A DNA stretch of 64,000 nt from Dermatemys mawii (lineage: Eukaryota > Chordata > Testudines > Dermatemydidae). The stretch spans positions 23,357,074 to 23,421,073 of the forward strand of contig ML677334.1 of NCBI GenBank assembly GCA_007922305.1, read 5' to 3'. The position numbers were made by a program, and so were the translations under genes. This document shows, piece after piece, positions 24,660-34,194 of the stretch (position 1 is the stretch's first letter; each line of letters opens with the position of its first letter). Below the pieces are notes generated by a model. The model saw nothing but the letters and a program-made list of their open reading frames with translations, was not told the DNA's origin and did no database searches.

Positions 24660-27465
24660 GAAAAGAGAAATGGGTGGCAGACCCATAAACTGTATTTTAG
24701 ACATGGGGAGCCATATAATGTGTGATGGGAGGGCCAGAGAAATGCAGCACCAGGCACATAAAAGAGTATATGAAAGAGGACAACCATTAAGAATAAAAGT
24801 AAGAAGGGGTACAACCACCCATAGTGTGGGGCCTAGGGAGAAAGGGGCCTGCACATATGTGTGTGAGGAATGAAATAAGGGGAAGAATATGCCCTCTCTA
24901 GGCTCACTTATGGTAATGGTGCGCATTTGCTCCAGTGCTCCAAATAAAGAAACTTGCAGCACTTCTGTTGCTTGCTAGGAGACAGCAGACTGCCTGGTAG
25001 TTGAGGGTGTCTGAGTCTTGCTAAATGGAGGTTCCTGCTGCCCTTACTGGCTGCTGCTATGCTCTTACAGAGGGAGGAGGAGGGAGGGGATGTGAAAGTG
25101 GGTCAGGAATGTAACTAGACTCTGCCCCCCCTCCTCCCATCGCAGACATAGGCGGCTGCCTTAGCGATGGAAAGCAGGCATTTCACTGTTGATGTTCCCC
25201 AGCCATACCGGCTGACGGTTACCAGGGGATCCTGAAGGATGTGTTTCCTTGTGACCCTTTGAGAAGAAAAACTTAGTTGCCTCAGTAACCAAGTTTGGCT
25301 TGGATGCAATGATGCAGTAAATATCATAGGTGAACCTTGCTAATGGTGGATGAGGAAACTGAAACTGTATAGGCAGTTCTAGTGCAGGCACATAGAGAAA
25401 CATTTGTACAATGTTCCACCAAACCTCAGAATGTGTTAGGGTTTAATGCATGATTTGTATTTGCTGCTCTATTGAAACCCATAATATTTATCCCCTGAAT
25501 ATCCTAAGATAATTATAAAATATCTGTGGAAATAATCTGCCTTTTTGATTGGCTAGAGCTTTAACCCCTGAGATACTGCATGTTATGTTCTTCCTGCTGT
25601 CACTCAGAACATTAAACAGTTAGGTGTGGTTTTTTTAACTTTGCAGATTTTTGAAGAACAAAATTCATACTGCTTGTCTTGTTTTTATATAATCCATTTC
25701 TAGTGTTCACTGCTAATAAATAGGTCTCATTGTACCAGACAGATTGCACACAGCTCTGCTGTTCAATGTGACAATGTCAAACTAAACACTATAGAAGTTG
25801 AAAACAAAGCCAAAAGAACAGCCAACAAATATTCAACATTAGGCTCAGTCATGGAGCATTCCCCCCTTTCCCCTCCAACTCTTATAGTCTGGTTTCCATC
25901 TTTCGCCTATAGTGCAACGGGCCTTTATTCACTAGGGCAGGGCATTCATTACTTTTCAGAGTAAGGATTGAGAGCTGAGAGGCAGAAAACAGAGAAGACG
26001 CATACAGTAATAGATTAGTTTTCTTCTTGTTTTTATTGCTGATTTATTTTTAAAACACTTATATTTGAAAAAACTCCAGTGTATTTTACAAGCTCATGGG
26101 GCCTGATTCTACCCTCTGTACGCAAGTTTTATCAGGCCCATTGATTCACTTGGAAGCGTGCAAATATTTCAAGTTAGAGCTATCCAGCAAGCACTGCTAT
26201 GTCCCATAGCTGGACATAGAAAGATGTGTATATTTGTTAAGAAACAAAAGTGAATGGACTAGAGTTTACAGCTTTGGATATTGCATCCAGCGGGTAATAC
26301 TGTAACCTATCTTCTCTCTTCTCTGCAAGCCAGTCTAGTTTCTCAGTTTTTAAACTCAGTCATGCCCTTTGATTCAAGGACACAGTCGATGAATCATAGT
26401 GTTTCACTTTTTCTGTGGGATAATTATGCTTGTACATTTTAGGTAGTCAGTTGTTATTAAAAGTTAAATTTAATAATAAAAAGAATCACATAAAAAGCGA
26501 GTAACTTGTGGTAAAATAAAACAAAGAAACTAACACTGATTGGTTTTCTTTTCTTTTTTTTAAAATCCAAACTAACTGCTTGTTTAAATGCTCAGAGTTA
26601 CATCAGGGATGAATTTGGTCCATTGTCTCTGTAAATAGAAAAGACATAGACAACCTTTCCCTGTAGCTTTAAGATAAATAATTGCTTTGGTTTTGTATGT
26701 TTATTTTTGTGGACAAACACTAGTTTACTGGTTTACACTGAATGTTACCTGGTTTTGTGGAATCTCCTGACAGTCCTTCAGAAATACAGAACTATCAGTG
26801 GACTTGATCTTTCAATGGGATTCACAAGCATGGATCTCTGCACCTATGCAGTCTCACTAACTTTGGCAGGAGCCTGCAGGGATTCACACTCATTAATCCA
26901 GATGACAGGATTTCAATCTATCATTTTCCTAATGCTGTGGCAGACCTTCAGTGTGCTACCATATATTATGTATGTATTGTTTACTACATGCATTTGGAAG
27001 CAACCTAGTGACTCAGACCTGTGAAGACTAAGCATATTGCAACTGAGAGGCACTTGGTTCTGTGGTAATTCCTTTACTTAGTACAACTATTGACAAACGG
27101 GTCCTGAGTCTCTGCTACATTGGGACCACTGTATGTCTCTCCGGCAGAGTAACAGGGATATCAAATTTGTTCAAGCAGGCATCAGGGAATCCCTCTACGC
27201 TGTGGATAATACTGTGTCAAGCACATGCCGAGTGTGGGGGCAGAGAGGGAGGAACGGCCAGGGAGCTGCTGCTCTCTAGCTCTTCTTGGCTGCTGCAATG
27301 GCCTCTAAAAGGCCATTACAGCCTCTCACAATTTACAGTGACCTTGAAGTTGCCCTAATTTATGCCGAGGGCTAAGCGGTCCCCTACCAGGGCCGATAAC
27401 GTGAGGAGGAACAGAGATGTCTTAAAGTGTACCTGCACCGAGCACAATTTAGCTGTAATGGAGAA
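24660..27465. other. Non-coding stretch, no gene recognised
   Basis: Several open frames exist (for example 26707-27024) but none has a family motif, repeat structure or convincing splice context. A short repeat fragment with 'cctgattctaccctc' lies near 26101. Confidence 0.5.
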
Positions 27466-27837
27466 TTAGGGCATGGTTACACTTACAGGATTATAGCGCT
27501 TTTGATTATAGCGGTCCCCGTATACAGCAATTGGTATAGCGCTATTGCGTGTCCACACTGAAACGCGCCAGTGGCATAGCATGGACACATTTGCGGTACT
27601 TCAGGCGGCATTAAGAGCAGCACATTAGGGCAGGTATCCCACAGAGCACCTTTTCCCGATCTGGCGCAATGCCTTGTGGTAGGGGGACGTCGCTTGCAGG
27701 GCATCCTGCATCCTGTTCCAACTACCCATGATGCTTCATGTCATATCCCAGCAGTCCCTGTGTTTCCATCCACCTCAGGTGCCATCTTTCAACGGTTTCA
27801 GCAAGGCACGCTCCGTCGTCCATTTTCGTGTGCCGCA

Positions 27838-29093
27838 GTGAATCCCCAACTGCTGAGGGACATGCTGACAACTGTTGCCAGCACATCTCAGTGTGCAGTG
27901 GAGTTAATCCTCGACATGCAAGGCGACAGTGATGGGTCCGAAGATGAGATCGAAGCGGTGAACACATTTGACACGAAGCTTCTTGTCTCTTCTTGTGCCC
28001 TACATTAACGGACATGCTCACGGCCGTGGAACGCCACTTCTGGGCACGGGAAACGAGCACTGAGTGGCGGGATCGCATTGTCATGCAAGTCTGGGACGAC
28101 GAGCAGTGGCTGCAAAACTTTCGCATGAGAAAAGCCACTTTCATGGGACTATGTGCTGAATTCACCCCCGCCCTGCGGCGCAAGGACACCAGATTGAGAA
28201 CTGCCCTCCCGGTGGAGAAGCGGGTGGCTATTGCAATCTGGAAGCTGGCCACCCCAAACAGCTACTGATCGGTGGCCAACCACTTTGGGGTGGGAAAGTC
28301 GACCGTTGGAGTTGTGTTGATGCAAGTGTGCAGGGCCATTAATTGCATCCTGCTATGAAAAATCGTGACTCTTGGTAACGTGCATGTTATCGTGGCTGGC
28401 TTTGAAGAAATGGGTTTCCCTAACTGTGGAGGGGCGATAGATGGGACCCATATACCTATTCTGGCGCCCGACCACCTAGCAGACGAGTACATTAACCGAA
28501 AGGGGTACTTCTCCATGGTTCTCCAGGCGCTTGTGGATCACTGTGGACGTTTTACTGACATAAACGCAGGCTGGTCTGGAAAGGTGCAAGACGCACGCAT
28601 CTTCCGCAACACCGGCCTGTTCAAGAAGCTGCAAGCTGGGACTTTTTTCCCAGACCAGCGTATCCCTGTGGGGGAAGTCGAAATGCCCATCATGATTCTT
28701 GGTGACCACGCTTACCCTTTAATGCCCTGGCTCATGAAACCGTACACAGGGAGCCTGGACAGCAGCCAGGAAAGGTTCAACTACAGGCTTAGCCGGTGTC
28801 GAATGACTGTGGAGTGTGCTTTTGGGCGTCTCAAAGCGCGCAGGTGCTGTCTTTATGGGAAGCTAGACTTGGCTGAGGGAAGTATCTCCACGGTTATTTC
28901 CGCATGCTGTGCCCTACATAATCTTTGTGAGCGGAAGGGTGAAGGCTTCACTCAGGAATGGTTCTCGGAGGTTCAACACCTGGAGGCCACATATGCACAG
29001 CCAGAGAGCAGGGCTCTTAGGCGGGCCCAGCGCGAGGCTGTTCGGATCAGGGATGCCTTGAGGGAGCATTTTGAGGCTGAAAGCCAGTTCTAA
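27838..29093 (+). pseudogene. Harbinger transposase (HARBI1-like DDE), broken
   Basis: This is a DDE_Tnp_4/HARBI1-type nuclease that would cut and join the transposon ends with the help of the Myb-like partner. The catalytic triad is visible: Asp in 'IDGTHIP' (codon 28440-28442), Asp in 'LGDHAYPLMPW' (28704-28706) and Glu in 'VECAFGRLK' (28812-28814), with 35 residues between the last two. The start codon has become GTG (27838), judging from copy 2. One frameshift lies at about 27985-28005, and in-frame TGA codons are at 28266-28268 and 28356-28358, both explained by CGA to TGA change at CpG. The last 242 codons (from 28365) are open to the TAA at 29091. A poly(A) signal AATAAA follows at 29181. 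Confidence 0.92.
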
Positions 29094-29180
29094 TGGGAAG
29101 TGCAGAGGGAGGGAGGGTGCAATCTTTTAATACGAAAAGGCATTCGCTTTTCTGTAGCCATTAATAATCTATGTACACTG

Positions 29181-29220
29181 AATAAAGAAACCCATTTATT
29201 AAAAAGACAATTCATTTATT
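29181..29220. terminator. Overlapping convergent poly(A) signals of Harbinger copy 1
   Basis: AATAAA on the + strand (29181-29186) serves the transposase. TTTATT at 29195-29200 and 29215-29220 gives AATAAA on the - strand for the Myb-like gene. The two transcripts would overlap tail to tail by a few tens of bases. Confidence 0.75.
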
Positions 29221-29309
29221 CAACAGCTACTTCAGTTGCTGAAAGAAAAGGTTATGATGCATGTGTGGGGGAAGCAGGGGGAGGTGCAATTGGGGTGGGA
29301 TGGGGTCAG

Positions 29310-31014
29310 TCAGAGATTGGAATATGTCCGGATCTCAGACTCTCCAGTGCCCTCAGCGTTGCCGTGTCCTCCGAACCCTATTTGCGGAGGGCAATAAGGC
29401 ATATTATTAGGGGTTGAGTGCAGTGGATAAGGGCCCTGGGTTTGGGGGTTGGTCGGTGAAGACAGGGGGGTTGGAGGCAGCTGTGGGTTACCACCAGGTA
29501 GCTGATGATACTGATAGCTTGGAGGGGACAGAGGGTCAGAAGGGGAAGGGTTTTGAGGCAAATGATAAAGGGGGCGGAGAGCACGGTGCTTCTGCTCCTG
29601 AATGGCGGCAATCCGCTGCATAGTCTCTAATTGAAACTGCAGTAATGAGAACAGCTTATCGGTGGTTTCCTGCTGGTGAATTGCGTTCTCCTGCCGCGCC
29701 TTCTCCCTCAACTTGCTCTCATTCTCCCTCCACCTCTGTGCAATTCGAATCTTCATTACAGCCTGTTGCATTACTTGCTGTACTAGATCCTCTTTGCTCT
29801 TTCGTGGCCTCTTCCTCAGTTGCCTCAGCCTCTCAGCTGTTGATAACAGCGATGGCACAGGGCTCAAGGTCGATCCTACACAGAGAAAATGAAACATGTA
29901 ACAGTGGCTCCCTTTTAAACAGCAGACATTCCGATGATTCCCCCGCATTCCCCGTTTGCCTGTCCCACAGGGAGCACACAGACAACAACGGAGCCCCTGC
30001 CATGGTGAGTCCTCTCCAGAGGCAGAGGGAATGATTGTTTCCCTGCCGTGCTGTGCTATGGCTGGGGGGAGTGCAGGGAAGTGGCGGGAACCCTACTCTG
30101 AACACTGTCCCAACATTCTCCATAGGTGTTCGTCCTGGAAGATATCTCGCTGCTGCGGGTGACCGAGGAAGAAAGGGCGGGCATTCTAATGAGATGCGGC
30201 TTCCGCCCAGGGCCATATGCAGCTTGCCTCTGTGCAGCAATGCTCCCCCCACCCATCGTAGCACAGTGGCGGGGACTAGTGACCGGGACGGGGGCCATGC
30301 TGGCTCTCCCGAGAAACCTGCGCAGGCGCATTGCAAGCACTCTTATTGAGACCTTTGAAGAGATTACTGATGACGATGACCGCGACGTGATAGACTACAT
30401 CAATGCACTATTCCACATGTAGGCAAGCACGCAAACATCCCTTTCCACCCCAAGCTTCCTGCCTTCCCAATGGAAAAGCAGCTTTACCTCCGCAATCTGC
30501 TGCTGCGCTGCCCCCTGCAACCACCGGACACTGCGGCTGGCTGCCCTCCTCCTGGCTTGAGAAGAGCTCCTGGCTGCATGCGTCCTGGGACTCCTCCGTG
30601 CCCTGGGTCGCTGCCGCCTCCTCCTCCTCCTCTTCATCTTCCTCTTCACCCTAGCCCTTCACTGGTGGGCTGGGAAGTGTCCGTGGTGGTCGATGGAGTG
30701 CACGTAGGATCACCACCAAGTATCGCGTGCAGCTCCTTATAAAATCTGCCAGTCACCGGGGCTGCCCCGGAGCGGCCGTTTGCCTTGCGGGCTTTGCGAT
30801 ATGCATTCCTAAGCTCCTTTACCTTAACACGGCACTGCAGAGTGTCCCGCTCATGGCCTCTTTCCGCCAAGGCCCGTGATATCTGCCCATAGGTATCATA
30901 ATTCCTGCGGCTAGACCGCAGCTGAGACTGAACAGCCTCTTCCCCCCAACAGCTGATGAGGTCCAGCATCTCGCTATTGCTCCACGCTGGGGATCGCCTG
31001 TTGCGAGGAGGCAT
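29310..31014 (-). pseudogene. Harbinger Myb/SANT-like DNA-binding gene, copy 1
   Basis: This is the accessory protein that, in Harbinger systems, binds the transposon ends and brings the transposase to the nucleus. Exon 1 (31014 down to about 30488) starts at 'gccATGcctcctcg' and encodes a Myb/SANT-like trihelix fold with 'RRSPAWSNSEMLDLI', 'NYDTYGQISRALAERG' and 'CRVKVKELRNAYRKAR'. A stretch rich in glutamate follows, but one base-frame change near 30650 separates it from the domain. A donor 'GAG|gtaaag' ends the exon. Exon 2 (29875-29310) begins after 'ctctgtgtag' and encodes 'TAERLRQLRKRPRKSKEDL', a helical segment and a proline/glutamine-rich tail. AATAAA signals on this strand lie at 29215-29220 and 29195-29200. 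The frameshift suggests loss of function. Confidence 0.8.
30002..30422 (+). CDS. Candidate nested two-exon ORF inside the Myb intron
   Basis: A + strand ATG (30002-30004, context gccATGg) is followed at once by a GTGAGT donor. An acceptor 'ctccatag' ends at 30125, and the next exon is open to a TAG at 30420-30422. Spliced, this gives 99 residues beginning MVFVLEDISLLRV, with a basic middle ('LPRNLRRRI') and an acidic end ('EITDDDDRDVIDY'). It lies wholly within the intron of the antisense Myb-like gene. I recognise no family. Copy 2 keeps the ATG-donor junction (46962-46970) and a 36-codon homologous block. However, hand-counted differences in that block show no third-position excess, so coding function is unproven. 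It could be a cryptic splice pair in an intron or regulatory sequence. Confidence 0.35.
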
Positions 31015-31440
31015 GGCACGTAGAGTCATGATCAAGCAGAACGATCACCTGCAAAGATTCCCTGAAGAGCACTCCACGCTTGGCTGGAGCAAACAGGAAG
31101 GGGATTTTCAAATTTCCCTGGAAATTTAAAGGGCGGGTCTGACGTGTGGTCACCTGAGGACAGGACAAAAGAGTTTGCAAGTGATGACCAGAGTGGCTCG
31201 AAGGGGAATTATGGGACAGGCTGGAGGCCAATTAATGTGCAGTGGGTGTCCACATTCTTGCTGTAGCGCTACAGCAGCTGCGCTACAGCCCTTATTCCCC
31301 GTGCAGAGGTGGATTACCAGGAGCGCTATAACGCCGAGGTTATCGCGCTCTATGTGCCTCGCCAGTGTGGACGGGTAGTAAGTTATAGCGCTCCTGATGG
31401 CTTTATAACGCTATAAAGTGCCAGTGTAATCAGGGCCTTA

Positions 31441-34190
31441 GGCCCACAATGTATGGCCTGGTTGGCCTCAGAGGAGACTGAATGATCAACTTTCCCAAGT
31501 GGAGTGAACCAGGCAGTGAGAGACTGGATAGTGGAGCAACAGGGAACATAGAATGGACTGCACATGAGTCATAGCTTCAGTTCTGAGACCTGAATCCACC
31601 TGTGGAAAATCAGAAGTGTGGGTAATCAGAGTAGTTTTGCTTCTGTTGTTTTGAAGGTCCTGTCAGGTAGTGTTAGGCCCAGTCTCCCTTCATACTGAGG
31701 CAGTGTCAGAGAGAACAGTTTAAACATATTCCTAATAGCAGAGTGCCAACCTGGTCTCCCTGGCCATTGTGGACAAAAATGAAAAGTGTTATAAAAACTG
31801 CTTTGCCAAACAGTGCTAATAGACTAGTCTGCACAGTTTTGTAAAGATGTTCTTGTTGACAGTGTCAACACAAATGTAGACAGGGTCTCTTATAAGACTC
31901 TAATTTACAACATAGTTCACCAGGTGGGTTATAACTTAGTTTGTCTGTGCTGCCCAGGGAAATTATAATGCACCCTATCAAGGTACCTTGCTTTAGTTTC
32001 TGTGGGCTGTTGAATTGGGCCTTATTAAGAAAAGTTTAAAGGTTTAGCCATGCCCCATTTGAAGCTTTATATCCCCAGTGCCTTGTTCTTACCAGACTGA
32101 ATTGCAGAAACTTCTCTGTAAACAGGATGAAACAATAGCAGCAAAGGTATGATCCCCCACCACAGTGAATAGGGACCTCAAAGCCTATTACCATTTAAAT
32201 GATGGCATTGTTAAACAGAGTAGTTTCAAGATTAAATCGTTAACTAGATTAAGAAAACCATGTTATTTGTTGAGAGTCTCACCTTTAGCAACCAAAATAC
32301 AATAATGTTCCATTTTCTTTTTGAAATGCACTTAGTGCAGTTTCAAAGGTGCTTGCAGTTGTAGATTCAGTGGAGTACTCACAAAACAGGTTTAAAAGCA
32401 GACATTCTAACAGGATGTGACATACCCTCTTTCTGCAGAACAGTGCATGAAACATCCCGGTAGTTTTCTGACAACTTAAAAAAAGGGGTGCTTGAGCTTA
32501 ATCATTCAACAGCTTGATTGCTTTTTTTTTTTAAAAAAAAGTATTATTGAGTGAATTTAACATGAAAGTTTTAAGAAAGTTACAGGATTATTCTGCTTTT
32601 ATCTTATTCATAATTACTTCAGTGAACTTTTGCTTATCAGTGCTGAAAAGATGTGTTAGAACCAGTCTGACAACTTTTTCATAACGCCATGTGCTAGAGG
32701 GCCTTGAGAAAACAGTTTTGAAACAATATCAGTGCAGAACCTGAACACTGAAACTGAACACTTTGAACAAGAAGAATGTTCATTAAACACATTTCCCTGA
32801 TTTTGGTAGTGTTCAAACAAAAGTCAGGTGTTTAATAACCCATCTTCCAATGAGATCCTTCATAAGGAGCTCAAGGGATTTGCAAGTAAGAACATGGTGT
32901 GTTTAAAAGCTCTACATGTTATACAATTTTTCAAAACTTTAGCCTTTAAGTTACTAGATCCCATTTTAAAAAGACTTATAAAAATCTTAATTGCCCTCCT
33001 AACTCCTGTTACCTTTATACACTGTATTATACACTTATACACTGTACACTTCAGACATCACTCAAATGAGAGGCTGAGCTGTGACTGGACCCTGAGAGAT
33101 GTTTTTTTGCATTTAATCAGAAACAGTCATTATAGTACATTCCTATTTTCTCTGAATTCCTGTTAACTCAGTTAAGAGAAATTTGGTTTCATCCCCCAAG
33201 GCTACGCTGTTCTCCAGGCCCTCCCACCCAAGCCCAGAGAGCAAAGAAGAGAATTCCAGCCAGATCTACAAATCTACACACTTTAAAGGGACTGTGAGAT
33301 TACCCCTCTAAAGTCAGCTGGCAATGTTTGCTTTGCAGGCTGGGTTAGGGTTGGAGGGACCTGGACCAGAACTTTTCAAAACATGCTAACCCCCTATTAT
33401 TCCAGACCCCTTTCCCTCCAATTCCCAGCTTTCTTTCCATGTTAAGGCCCCGATTTTCAAAATGCTTGTCAACTTCAGCTGAAGTCACTGGAAGATGAGA
33501 GTGCCCAGCACCTCTGAAAATCACATTCTCACTAACAAACAAAATAAAGATCACTGTTTTGCATTAGACATACGGAAGAGGATGCTGATTTAGCTGGAAG
33601 CATTTCAGACCTGACCAAGAATAAGAGGACAACAAAAATTTTACTTAGGCAATCTGGCTCAACAGACCTACTCTTTTTATGGTGTATCTTAATTTCACTT
33701 TCCTGCTTTTTTTCTCATCTTCCTTATTTCCCTGCTTCTGCAGCAGAATAAAAACTTAAGAAGAAAAAACACAAGATGAAAGAAAACTAATAATTGGTTT
33801 CTTTGCTATAAAAATATAGGCCAAACTCTGGAAATTAGTGCATAATTTGAGGCAGCGGGGATGTTTGCAGAGGTTCCCAGCAGGAGGTGGTAGGGAAGGA
33901 ATCTTCACCCATTCCCAGGCCAGTAGTGGATGAGAAGCCACTCTATGAATGCTGCTGCAGACTAACTGGAGCACCTGTGCCTTGCTCTTGGGAAGGCTTT
34001 AACAGATGGATCCATGTAGTGGCAGAGCTACTGAAACTCTCCCTGGTTCCTGTCCCCTCCACAGAGATGAATATTGTGGCATAGAAAGCACACATCACCA
34101 GTACGTTCCCCAAATTATTCTTCTGCAGAGCAACCCACACTGGTTCCAATGGGTCTCGGGCCTCCTCAAAAAAAGAGAAAGGGGCAGGAA
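31441..34190. other. Non-coding stretch between Harbinger copy 1 and CR1
   Basis: No exon is supported. A foldback fragment ('gattttcaaaatgcttgtc' to 'cacctctgaaaatcac') lies at about 33447-33525. The remainder is AT-rich and featureless to me. Confidence 0.5.
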
Positions 34191-34194
34191 TAAC

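Larger units (their letters stand above)
27469..31437 (+). mobile_element. Full-length PIF/Harbinger DNA transposon, copy 1
   Basis: The element is 3969 bp. Its left end 'gggcatggttacacttacag' and right end (other strand 'ggccctgattacactggcac') are terminal inverted repeats, followed inward by 'attatagcgc' and 'ttatagcgt'. It is flanked on both sides by TTA (27466-27468 and 31438-31440), the target site of PIF/Harbinger. It carries the two genes expected of the superfamily, a DDE transposase on the + strand and a Myb/SANT-like protein on the - strand, arranged tail to tail. Poly(A) signals of the two genes overlap around 29181-29220. Nonsense and frameshift mutations make this copy inactive. 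Confidence 0.92.
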
